Below are positions 38,077 to 46,234 of a stretch of 63,206 nucleotides of DNA, piece after piece. The stretch lies in contig JAHBNG010000084.1 in the NCBI GenBank assembly GCA_019217005.1, positions 1-63,206 of the forward strand, in the 5' to 3' direction. Origin of the DNA: Chloroflexi bacterium TSY. GTDB lineage: Bacteria; Chloroflexota; Anaerolineae; Caldilineales; Caldilineaceae. Each line of letters begins with the position of its first letter. Position 1 is the stretch's first letter. Made by a program: the position numbers and the translations under genes. Under the pieces are notes generated by a model. It was not told the DNA's origin, searched no databases, and worked only from the letters and a program-made list of their open reading frames with translations.

Positions 38077-38969
38077 GCGTAGAAAGCAATCTACAAGGAC
38101 GAGCGGCCGCTTCAGTACGGCCCTCGATTTGGCGCTCACCCAGGCTCTATCAGAAATTGGGCAAAGTGGTCGTCCACGCTCTACTCATCCTCGGTGCTGC
38201 TGTCTTGATGGTCCCATTGGCTTGGATGCTTTCTACATCTCTCAAAGATCTCGGAACGGTTATGATTCTGCCTCCCGAGTGGATCCCCGAAGAACCACGA
38301 TGGGGCAACTATCTAGAGATTTTTCGCGTCGTTCCCTTTGCACGCTACATCCGAAACACTGTCATCATCACAGGACTGGACGTCGTCGGCAAAGTCCTCT
38401 CTTGTTCGCTGGTGGCCTTTGCCTTTGCACGTCTACGCTGGCGGGGACGCGAGTTTATGTTTTTGCTCATGTTGGCAACCTTGATGCTTCCACCCCAGGT
38501 GACGCTCATTCCTACATTCGTCGTCTATCGCACACTTGGTTGGATCGACACTTTTCTCCCCCTTATCCTGCCAAACTGGTTTGGCGGACCCATCTTGACC
38601 TTTTTGTTACGCCAATTCTTTATGACCATTCCGCGTGAGTTGGACGATGCTGCCCGCATTGATGGTGCGTCGATCTTCGGCATCTACTGGCGTATCATTC
38701 TACCACTTTCCAAACCGGCATTGGCAGCGGTCGCCATCTTCATGTTCAATGCCTCCTGGAACGACTTTTTTGGCCCACTGATCTACCTCCATAGCCGCGA
38801 ACTTTATACTCTTTCGCTGGGGTTGCGTTCTTTTCAAGACCAGAACTACACCGAGTGGCATCTGTTGATGGCCGCGTCATTGGTTGCGATGCTACCAGTC
38901 CTCCTTATCTTCTTTTTTGCCCAGAAGTATTTTATTCAAGGAGTTGTGTTCACGGGAATTAAAGGTTGA
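38073..38969 (+). CDS. Sugar ABC permease (MalG/UgpE type)
   Basis: The 298-residue product has six transmembrane helices and the EAA loop RELDDAARIDGASIFGIYW. It ends FIQGVVFTGIKG, the standard MalG-family C-terminus. It partners with the permease upstream. As in the 14-18 kb transporter, no ATPase gene is present. The two systems are paralogous but not adjacent, so one arose by ancient duplication or independent acquisition. Confidence 0.93.
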   Translation: MSVESNLQGRAAASVRPSIWRSPRLYQKLGKVVVHALLILGAAVLMVPLAWMLSTSLKDLGTVMILPPEWIPEEPRWGNYLEIFRVVPFARYIRNTVIITGLDVVGKVLSCSLVAFAFARLRWRGREFMFLLMLATLMLPPQVTLIPTFVVYRTLGWIDTFLPLILPNWFGGPILTFLLRQFFMTIPRELDDAARIDGASIFGIYWRIILPLSKPALAAVAIFMFNASWNDFFGPLIYLHSRELYTLSLGLRSFQDQNYTEWHLLMAASLVAMLPVLLIFFFAQKYFIQGVVFTGIKG

Positions 38970-38998
38970 CTCATGGACGGAATTCAGAGGAAATGTAT

Positions 38999-39874
38999 AT
39001 GAAATTCGGCGTAAATCTACCCAACTTTGAAGACTTTGGTGATGCAGCGGTTCTGGCCAAATTGGCTCAAGAAGCTGAAGCCGCAGGCTGGGATGGCTTT
39101 TTCATCTGGGATCACATACTCTTTGACGACTTCTGGCACCCCATGGTCGATCCGTGGGTGGCGCTTGCCGCCATCGCCGTGGCGACAAAGCGAATTCGCA
39201 TCGGGACAATTGTCACACCGGTTCCGCGGCGTCGCCCTTGGAAATTGGTGCGAGAAACAGTTTCGATCGACAGACTCAGCAATGGGCGACTGATTTTGGG
39301 TGTTGGAATCGGTGATCCGTTCAAATGGGAATATGGTTTCTTTGGCGAGGAGACCGACCCCAAAATCCGTGCCCAACAGTTGGATGAAGGTCTCCAAATT
39401 CTAGAAGGGTTGTGGAGCGGTGAGCCATTCAGTTTTCGAGGCAAACATTATCAAATGGAAGAAATGCGCTTTTTGCCCACACCCGTTCAGAAACGGATCC
39501 CCATTTGGGTGGGTGGCTATTGGCCCAACAAACCACCTTTCCGCCGGGCTGCCCGCTGGGATGGAGTCTGCCCAGGTAAACTTGACGGTGGTCCATTGAC
39601 ACCCAGCGACTGGCGTGAAATCCAGGCATATATTGATGTCCATCGCACCATCGATACACCCTTTGACGTTGTCGGTGGAGGCGTAACACCTGACGCTAAT
39701 CCAGATCGGGCAGCTGAACTTGTCCGAGAGGCAGCAGATGCTGGTGTAACTTGGTGGATTGAAGGCGCCTCCCCCTACGATTTTGGATTAGATTGGGGTG
39801 ACCAATGGACACCGGAACTGGTCGAACGAACCTGGACGCGGATTCGGCAAGGACCGCCCACTTTGGGATCGTGA
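38999..39874 (+). CDS. LLM-class flavin-dependent oxidoreductase
   Basis: The 291-residue product has the bacterial-luciferase-like barrel (MKFGVNLPNFEDFGDAAVLA, GWDGFFIWDH, RIRIGTIVTPVPRRRPWKLV, IDRLSNGRLILGVGIGD, PTPVQKRIPIWVGGYWPNK). The LLM family uses FMN or F420; the sequence alone does not tell which. The start at 38999 has GAGGAA six bases upstream and is preferred over the in-frame ATGs at 38966 and 38993. Position after a transporter suggests it oxidises or monooxygenates the imported compound. Confidence 0.9.
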   Translation: MKFGVNLPNFEDFGDAAVLAKLAQEAEAAGWDGFFIWDHILFDDFWHPMVDPWVALAAIAVATKRIRIGTIVTPVPRRRPWKLVRETVSIDRLSNGRLILGVGIGDPFKWEYGFFGEETDPKIRAQQLDEGLQILEGLWSGEPFSFRGKHYQMEEMRFLPTPVQKRIPIWVGGYWPNKPPFRRAARWDGVCPGKLDGGPLTPSDWREIQAYIDVHRTIDTPFDVVGGGVTPDANPDRAAELVREAADAGVTWWIEGASPYDFGLDWGDQWTPELVERTWTRIRQGPPTLGS

Positions 39875-40158
39875 GCCTGCAGCTCAGACCACAACCCGCC
39901 GGGGAATCAATCCGCTAACCTGAGAGAATGTTTGGACACGGATGGATTGGATTTTCAGGATTTTAACTGTTTGGTGAAACGCCCACTTCGTGAACCTCCG
40001 TGAAGACCTGCGTCCTGTCTCTAATCTCTTCCTAGACTTTACTTCGTAAACCCTGAAAAGTATTTTGACACAGATTGCTCAGATTTCCAGGATTTATCTG
40101 AGTGAATCTGCGAAATCAGTGTACCTTTATTTCAAAAGACTTTCTGGACTTTACTTTA
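39875..40158. other. Convergent intergenic region with degenerate repeats
   Basis: No gene is seen. It contains strings of the GGATTTTCAGGATTTTAAC and ACAGATTGCTCAGATTTCCA type, and GAAGACCTGCGTCC. These degenerate, semi-repetitive sequences also occur near 29990. There is no clear terminator hairpin between the convergent genes. Confidence 0.4.
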
Positions 40159-41226
40159 TCATGGCAGGATAATTGTCTTGAGCGAACCTTGCTCTTCTGC
40201 CTGAGCGGTTTCCCTCTGAAACACATCAGCGATGTCAGCCAAACGATGGGTGACAGAGTTTTCAAAGATGACGTCTAGGTTGAAGACACCCCGCTCCACG
40301 ACGCGATAGGCTTCGCGCATATGCTCGATCGAACGCAATGGCGTGTAGTGGACGGCATTGAGATTCCGCACATCCAGACCATCTTCGTGGAAACGGTGGA
40401 AGCAGAATTCCTTGACCGGCGCATAATTGTCACCGTAAAGGGCCAAGGTCCCGTTATGACCAACCATGCCCAAAGATTGCACCAACCCAACACCTGATCC
40501 ACCAACAGCTTCCACAGCAACATCAACCCCTTCCCCCTGCGTTAACTCATTCACTGCTTCTACAGGGTCAACGTTTCGTGCGTTGATGACGTGGTCCGCG
40601 CCCAATTGCAGCGCAATGTCCAACTTCGCGGGCGAGATATCAATCGCAATGACCTTCGACGCGCCCGACTTGATGGCCCCTTGCAGCAGAATGTTTCCTG
40701 CAAAACCGACTCCATTCACAGCAACAATATCGCCCAACTTGACACCCATATGTAACGCCGCCCATACAGCACAACCCAACGGCTCGTAAAGACAACCAAC
40801 CTCAAACGAAACATCGTTCGGAATCGGCTGAACATGACGAATATCGGTGATCCAGTAATCGGTATAGGTCGGAAAGATGAGACTCCCCACTCGATCATCG
40901 ATTCGTACCTTGCCGCCCCCTAAATATTCGTCAATGGCGCTGCCCATCTCCACAATGGTTCCCCCACCTTCATGTCCCAACGGCCCCATCGGATAAGCAT
41001 GAGCGTGTGCATCGTCATCATGATGAGCGCCCAATTGCACCTCTGAACCGCCCCGAGCCTCGTCTTCTGGGCGTACCGTAATGCCTTGATAGAAATAGCG
41101 TTCGGAGCCGCAGACAGAAGCTTGATGGGTCTTGATCAGGACTTCAGTTGGCTTGAGGTCTGGAAGCGTCATGGTTTCCACAGTAAGCTTACTTGGTTCA
41201 AGGTATACGACCCGGGTGTCAATCAT
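40159..41226 (-). CDS. Zinc-type MDR alcohol/polyol dehydrogenase
   Basis: The 355-residue product has the medium-chain dehydrogenase fold: catalytic-zinc ligands in SVCGSERYF (Cys39), GHEGGG (His) and LYEPLGCAVWAAL (Glu), and a Rossmann fold with NGVGFAGNILLQGAI and IAIDISPAKLDIA. The four-Cys structural zinc lobe is absent. An unusual His/Asp-rich insert (GAHHDDDAHAHAYP) lies near residue 70, perhaps a metal-binding loop. It is the last gene of the minus-strand catabolic run, 208 bp from 8-oxoguanine deaminase, so it may be separately expressed. The substrate is unknown. Confidence 0.88.
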   Translation of the reverse strand: MIDTRVVYLEPSKLTVETMTLPDLKPTEVLIKTHQASVCGSERYFYQGITVRPEDEARGGSEVQLGAHHDDDAHAHAYPMGPLGHEGGGTIVEMGSAIDEYLGGGKVRIDDRVGSLIFPTYTDYWITDIRHVQPIPNDVSFEVGCLYEPLGCAVWAALHMGVKLGDIVAVNGVGFAGNILLQGAIKSGASKVIAIDISPAKLDIALQLGADHVINARNVDPVEAVNELTQGEGVDVAVEAVGGSGVGLVQSLGMVGHNGTLALYGDNYAPVKEFCFHRFHEDGLDVRNLNAVHYTPLRSIEHMREAYRVVERGVFNLDVIFENSVTHRLADIADVFQRETAQAEEQGSLKTIILP

Positions 41227-41308
41227 AGAACGACTCTCCTTTGGTCAGTAGCTTTTCTTGATCATTCGGGCTTCATGGATCATGTCCTGGGCCCTCGTTT
41301 CGACCAAT

Positions 41309-41396
41309 AGTAGAACAAACAGCTTGTAAATGGTCGTAGGATTTTCTACAGCTTGTTTGTTTCGCGTCACGAACGAAAAAACTCCGCCATCTAATC
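41309..41396 (-). repeat. Family E palindromic repeat, copy 2
   Basis: Inverted relative to 9623-9680, it contains TAGAACAAACAGCTTG, a second ACAGCTTGTTTGTTTCGCGT, then GTCACGAACG and GCCATCTAATC. It fills the gap between the deaminase stop and the dehydrogenase start. Confidence 0.7.
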
Positions 41397-41434
41397 AAAA
41401 CAACGGCTGATGCGAAAATGATCGAGGGAGCGAC

Positions 41435-42850
41435 TCAAACACCTGCCCTTTCCAGCATGTTTCGACTAATTCGATTATGCATCTCAATAACCGGACCAAG
41501 CTCGAATGGCAAAAATCGGCCATCTTCCACAACCACCCGACCGTTGATAACCGAGAGCCAAACATTTCTTGGCGTACACGTTAAAAGTGACGCCACTGGA
41601 TCGCTTTGCCCTCCTGCGTGGGCCAATCCATCCACCCGAAAGGCCACCAGATCCGCAGCCATCCCCACATCCAACACGCCGATATCGTCCTGGCGGAGAA
41701 CGCTTGCCCCACCCAATGTTGCCAACGCCAACGCCTCACGAGCTGTGAAGCGATCGGCCCGCGATTCAAAGCCGGGCCAGCCAACTCGCTGGAGCAACAT
41801 GGCCTGTCGTGCTTCACCCAACATGTGATTGCCATCGTTGCTGGCCGAACCATCCACGCCAAGACCGACGCGAACCTGCTGATCCACCATCTCGCGCACG
41901 GGGGCAATGCCTGAAGCAAGTATCATATTACTGCTTGGGCAGTGACAGACGCCTGTTTGTGTGTCCGCCAACCAGCCAATCTCCTCTTTATTTGGATGCA
42001 CCATATGAGCAAACCAGACGTCTTCACCGGCCCAATCAACCGACTCCGCATACTCAATGGGTCGTTTGCCAAACATTTCCATGCAGAAGCGATCTTCGTC
42101 TTTCGTCTCAGCCAAATGGGTATGGAGGTTGACCATTGGATAGGCGCGTGCCAAAGCAGCCGACTCGCGCATGAGGTTGCCTGTGACGCTAAAAGGAGAA
42201 CAAGGCGCAACTCCAATCCGCAACATGGAAAAGCGCTCGGCATCATGAAAAGTCTCAATTGCTCGCACGTAATCCTGGATGATATTGTCTTCCGAATCGC
42301 AGACCCGATCTGGCGGCAGCCCTCCTTGACTTTCGCCCAGGCTCATACTGCCACGCGTTGGATGAAAGCGTACTCCAACTTCCTGTGCCGCTTCAATTTC
42401 ATCGTCAATTCGACTGCCATTGGGGAAGAGATAGAGATGGTCAGCCACAGTTGTGCAGCCACTCAACACCAACTCTGCCAGCCCGGTCTTGGCACTTGTA
42501 TAGACTGCTTCCGGCGTCATCTCCGCCCAAATGGGATAAAGAAACTTGAGCCAATCAAAAAGTACCATGCCGTTACCAGTGCCTATCGTCCGCGTCAACG
42601 TCTGGTAGAGATGATGATGGCAATTGACCAATCCTGGCAGAACGACACAACCGCTTGCATCAATTACCTTATCAAATCCATCATGCACGAGATCGTTTCG
42701 CTGCTCATGCAAATACCGTTCCAATTCCTGACTGTCACCAACCCACCGGATCTGATTTTTCTCAACGAGTATTGCACCGTCTCGAATCTCATCACGCACC
42801 TCGTTCATCGTGACCAGCACGTCGGCATGTTTGATGAGTAGTGTACTCAT
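41435..42850 (-). CDS. 8-oxoguanine deaminase-type amidohydrolase
   Basis: The 471-residue product is an amidohydrolase-superfamily TIM barrel: metal site HxH in NCHHHLYQTLTR, later His in LHTHLAET and FAHMVHP, and Asp in GLGVDGSASNDG. The segment HCPSSNMILASGIAPVREM is characteristic of the 8-oxoguanine/isoxanthopterin deaminase branch (related to guanine deaminase and TrzN). It would convert 8-oxoguanine to urate or guanine to xanthine, feeding the adjacent xanthine dehydrogenase genes. The start at 42850 follows GAGGAC. The neighbours strongly support a purine role. Confidence 0.88.
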   Translation of the reverse strand: MSTLLIKHADVLVTMNEVRDEIRDGAILVEKNQIRWVGDSQELERYLHEQRNDLVHDGFDKVIDASGCVVLPGLVNCHHHLYQTLTRTIGTGNGMVLFDWLKFLYPIWAEMTPEAVYTSAKTGLAELVLSGCTTVADHLYLFPNGSRIDDEIEAAQEVGVRFHPTRGSMSLGESQGGLPPDRVCDSEDNIIQDYVRAIETFHDAERFSMLRIGVAPCSPFSVTGNLMRESAALARAYPMVNLHTHLAETKDEDRFCMEMFGKRPIEYAESVDWAGEDVWFAHMVHPNKEEIGWLADTQTGVCHCPSSNMILASGIAPVREMVDQQVRVGLGVDGSASNDGNHMLGEARQAMLLQRVGWPGFESRADRFTAREALALATLGGASVLRQDDIGVLDVGMAADLVAFRVDGLAHAGGQSDPVASLLTCTPRNVWLSVINGRVVVEDGRFLPFELGPVIEMHNRISRNMLERAGV

Positions 42851-42918
42851 GTCCTCACTTTAACCGCTAAAAAACGGCGCAAACGGATCTGAGGGGGTGA
42901 CAAAGAAGCGCCAGATTG

Positions 42919-42987
42919 ACCATGAAGGAACTGAAGGCATTGACGAAGAGGCAAACACTCCTTCACTCTCTTCAGTTCCTTCATGGT
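42919..42987. repeat. Perfect 18-bp hairpin between deaminase genes
   Basis: ACCATGAAGGAACTGAAG (42919-42936) pairs perfectly with 42970-42987. It lies between the ssnA gene and the 8-oxoguanine deaminase gene. No T-run follows on either strand, so it is more likely a processing hairpin or a repeat than a terminator. Confidence 0.6.
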
Positions 42988-43039
42988 TCGACTTCTCGTC
43001 TCAAGAACCCTCGCCCTCCGCCTGAGCCTTTTCCTTGGC

Positions 43040-44377
43040 CTACAATTCTTCCACCCGTCTCCAAATCCCAACCGCCAATTCCTTCGCACGTGCAGCAATC
43101 GCCTCTTCATCGAGCGTGAGCAGTTGACGATCCTTCATCAGCATCTGGCCACCACAGATGGTATGCGTCACGTGACTGCCATCCATCCCAAAAACGATGT
43201 GCCAGGGATAATTGTCCTGGGTGAGTGGTGTATAGGGGACATAATCTTGGAGGATCATGTCGGCACTTGCACCAGGAGCCAGCACACCAACTGGCTGCGA
43301 GAAAAATATGCCAGCGATTTGGGCATTGTTTTGAAACGCCATCTCAATGAGCCTATCACCCGGCATGACGCGGGGATCGCCATGCCAAACCCGATGGACG
43401 AGATAAGCCGTGTGGATTTCCGTAAACATATTGTTCGAAAATCCATCATTTCCCAACCCCACCAAAATGCCCTTGTCCAACATCGACTCGACTGCGGCCA
43501 CACCAACACCGTTGTTCATGTTGCTGCGCGGCTGATGAGCGATCTTCGTTTGGGTGGAGCGAAAGATATCGTGTTCGACCCGATCTGTGTAGATGGCATG
43601 TCCCGCAATTGTCTTGGGACCCAGGATGCTTCTTTGTGCCAACCGTTCTGCCACGCGCATTCGATGGGTACCCAGACAGTAATGTTGATCCATCTCATCC
43701 TCGGCCACGTGAATATGATAACCCGTCTCCAATCCCTCAGCTGCCGCGACGCATTCATCTAAGGTCTTGTCACTGACTGTAAACGATGCATGGAGGCCAA
43801 ATGATGCCCCCAATTTCGGATCGGGGTTGGCGCGCAATCGTTTCAAAAAGCGCACATTCTCCTCTATACCGGCCTGTGCTCCCTTCTCACCATTCCGATC
43901 GGTTACTTCATAGCAAAGACCCAATCGCAACCCCGCTTCACCTCCGGCCTCGGCCAATGCATCCAACGAGCCATCAATGTGAGTTGGGCTGGCGTGGTGG
44001 TCAATCAGAGTCGTCGTACCGTGACGGATAGCATCAACCAGCGCCACCAGGGTCGTATACTTACAATCTTCCAGCGTCAACGCCCGGTCAATCTTCCACC
44101 AGAGCTGTTCCAATATCTGCATAAAGTTGGATGCCGGTGGGCCAGGAATCGCCATCCCGCGTGCAAATCCTCCATAGAAGTGCGTGTGGGCGCAAATCAT
44201 GCCTGGCATAACGATTTTCCCCTGGGCGTTTAAAGTCTCGGCCCGAGGATATTTGTTTATTAAGTCCCGACTGGTTCCGACCTCGATGATCGTGTTGTCC
44301 TCGTAATATAAAGCGCCATTTTCAATGACTCGGTGCTCGTGATCAAAAGTGAGGAGTGTACCGTTTGTGATGAGCAT
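43040..44377 (-). CDS. ssnA: SsnA-type aminohydrolase
   Basis: The 445-residue product matches the SsnA branch of amidohydrolases closely: ICAHTHFYGGFARGMAIPGP near residue 60, LWWKIDRALTLEDCKY, DAIRHGTTTLIDHHASPTHI and GLCYEVTDRNGEKGAQAGI. SsnA genes occur with selenium-dependent molybdenum hydroxylases in many bacteria, and one follows this pattern here (46235-48798). The true substrate of SsnA is not established. The start at 44377 is supported by AAGGA seven bases upstream; the longer frame runs into the repeat-rich gap. No selenocysteine codon is needed. Confidence 0.92.
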   Translation of the reverse strand: MLITNGTLLTFDHEHRVIENGALYYEDNTIIEVGTSRDLINKYPRAETLNAQGKIVMPGMICAHTHFYGGFARGMAIPGPPASNFMQILEQLWWKIDRALTLEDCKYTTLVALVDAIRHGTTTLIDHHASPTHIDGSLDALAEAGGEAGLRLGLCYEVTDRNGEKGAQAGIEENVRFLKRLRANPDPKLGASFGLHASFTVSDKTLDECVAAAEGLETGYHIHVAEDEMDQHYCLGTHRMRVAERLAQRSILGPKTIAGHAIYTDRVEHDIFRSTQTKIAHQPRSNMNNGVGVAAVESMLDKGILVGLGNDGFSNNMFTEIHTAYLVHRVWHGDPRVMPGDRLIEMAFQNNAQIAGIFFSQPVGVLAPGASADMILQDYVPYTPLTQDNYPWHIVFGMDGSHVTHTICGGQMLMKDRQLLTLDEEAIAARAKELAVGIWRRVEEL

Positions 44378-44447
44378 ATGCGTTCCTTTATTAGGCTGAG
44401 GAGAAGGCCGAGGAAGAGCTTGGTTTTGGAGCATCTCTCCCGTTACT
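44378..44447. repeat. Family F purine-rich repeat, inverted arms
   Basis: TTAGGCTGAGGAGAAGGCCG near 44390 is inverted against CCTTCTTCCTCAGCCTTAGC near 44451. The second arm is translated as the last residues (TEAKAEEEG) of the upstream gene. Similar arms lie at 46049-46062 and 46209-46222, and inside the neighbouring gene (44700-44820). Confidence 0.6.
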
Positions 44448-46031
44448 TTACCCTTCTTCCTCAGCCTTAGCCTCCGTCCCTCCCCCTGCCCGCTCAATTG
44501 CCTCAACAATCTTATAATACCCGGTACAGCGACATAAATTCCCCGTAATCGCCTGCTTAACTTCATCATGTGTGGGGCGTTCTCGTTCGGCCAACAGAGA
44601 AACGCCGCTCATGATAAAACCGGGCGTACAATATCCACACTGCACGGCACCCGCATCAATGAAGGAGCGCTGGACGGGGTGTAAAGGCTGATTCGACAAT
44701 CCCTGTTCCTCCTCAGCGTCAGCCTTAGCCTCAACCTCCCTATCCCCTGTCTCTCCCAAACTAGCCAAAACCGCCACGCTCCCCTCTTCCTCAGCCTCGG
44801 CCGTCTCCTTAGCCTCTCCACCCACTCCCTCAATCGTCGTCACCGATCGTCCGTGCGCTTGAGGCGCGGGTGTCAAACAGCTCATAATGGCAATACCATC
44901 CAGAAAGACGGTACAAGCCCCGCACTCGCCCTCGGCGCAGCCTTCTTTGGTGCCGATTAAGTTGACATTCTCGCGCAACATGCGAAGGAGACTTTTGTCA
45001 TTTGCACCACAAATCGTTTGGGGTGAACCATTGATGATTGTCTCAATTGCCTTCTCGCCATCTTCCGTATGAATAATCGTTTCAGTTGCTGCTTGACTAG
45101 CGTCATGGCTCGTAGAAATTCGACCGTCCGTTTCACCCCACAGCAGAATTGGATTGTCTGGTACCGATTGACGTTCTGTCCCATGCGCCAACGCCTGCAG
45201 TGCTTGACGTGTCAGCGTCTCGGTCATATAGAGTCGGTATGCTGCTGAACCGCGTACATCACTGATCGGGTGAATCGCCCGAGCAGCTAGGCGTCCGGCC
45301 TCGACCATGACGTCTGCCGTCAGGACTTTGCCAACCAGATAGTCTTCGGCGTCAGCCATCCGCACAATGGTGGGCGCAACGCTTCCCAGAGCAATGCGGG
45401 CGTTTTGTACGATGTCGACATCTCGCTCTAAAATGACCGCTACATTCACGATCGAAATTGCCTGCGCGCGTCGCAACCCCAATTTGAGAAAGGTTCCGCG
45501 CTCATCGCTTTTTAGCGCGGGAAAGGCAATATCGACGATCATCTCATCCACTGCAAGAGCAGTTTTCCGCGCACCCAGGAAAAACTCGTCAAACGTAAGG
45601 GTTCGCTGACCACGGAGACTTTGTAGAGTGACTGTGGCGTCCAGCGTCCATAGAGGCGTAATGGTGTCATTGGCCGGTGACGCCGTCGCCAAATTGCCCG
45701 CAATCGTGCCTCGGTTGCGAATCTGTGGTGCCCCAACCTCCCAACATGCTTTGACAAGGGGAAATGCACGTGCCACGCAGAGTGATGATGCCACTACCTG
45801 ATTGTGGGTCACAAGCGGCCCCAGACGAATCAGCCCTTGTGCGTCCAGCTCAATCTGATCCAAGCCAGCGATCTGCGTCACATCGATCAGCGTGGATGAT
45901 GGCCAAATGCCGCGCTCAAGCTCCACCATTAAATCCGTGCCACCTGCCACCAGGCGCGCACGGTCACCATATTCAGCCAGTAGATGGAGTGCCTCGTCAA
46001 TTGATTGAGGCGTAAGATAGATACTCCACAT
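44448..46031 (-). CDS. FAD / 2Fe-2S subunit of a molybdenum hydroxylase
   Basis: The 527-residue product fuses an FAD-binding module (LVAGGTDLMVEL; GAPQIRNRGTIAGNLATASP; then the CO-dehydrogenase flavoprotein C-terminal domain, to about 290) to a two-cluster ferredoxin-like module (CAEGECGACTVFLDG; VQCGYCTPGFIMSG; NLCRCTGYYKI). These domains are normally separate XdhB- and XdhC-like proteins. A Glu/Ala-rich insert of about 40 residues (EAKETAEAEEEGS ... EAKADAEEEQG) separates the two halves of the iron-sulfur module and is encoded by copies of the local intergenic repeat. It would pass electrons from the molybdenum subunit to FAD and NAD. The start at 46031 gives the standard N-terminus. Confidence 0.9.
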   Translation of the reverse strand: MWSIYLTPQSIDEALHLLAEYGDRARLVAGGTDLMVELERGIWPSSTLIDVTQIAGLDQIELDAQGLIRLGPLVTHNQVVASSLCVARAFPLVKACWEVGAPQIRNRGTIAGNLATASPANDTITPLWTLDATVTLQSLRGQRTLTFDEFFLGARKTALAVDEMIVDIAFPALKSDERGTFLKLGLRRAQAISIVNVAVILERDVDIVQNARIALGSVAPTIVRMADAEDYLVGKVLTADVMVEAGRLAARAIHPISDVRGSAAYRLYMTETLTRQALQALAHGTERQSVPDNPILLWGETDGRISTSHDASQAATETIIHTEDGEKAIETIINGSPQTICGANDKSLLRMLRENVNLIGTKEGCAEGECGACTVFLDGIAIMSCLTPAPQAHGRSVTTIEGVGGEAKETAEAEEEGSVAVLASLGETGDREVEAKADAEEEQGLSNQPLHPVQRSFIDAGAVQCGYCTPGFIMSGVSLLAERERPTHDEVKQAITGNLCRCTGYYKIVEAIERAGGGTEAKAEEEG

Positions 46032-46048
46032 AGATTTGTCCTTGTAAA

Positions 46049-46222
46049 GGCTAAGGCTGAGGAGAAGGCCAAGGAAGAAGGTGTTCTAGTATCTTTTGGG
46101 GTCCGCTTCATTCCCTTTGCGTAATCGTAGCCATTTCCCTCTTCTCTCCGACCCGACCATAACAAATCGACAATCTTGCTATAAATAACGCTCCAAGAGC
46201 AAGCTCTCCCTCAGCCTTAGCC
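46049..46222. repeat. Family F repeat pair between xdh genes
   Basis: GGCTAAGGCTGAGG at 46049-46062 is perfectly inverted at 46209-46222 (CCTCAGCCTTAGCC), enclosing about 146 bp without a gene. The same 14-mer and near-copies occur in the flanking gaps and inside the FAD/2Fe-2S gene. Confidence 0.7.
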
Positions 46223-46234
46223 TCGGCCTCTTTC

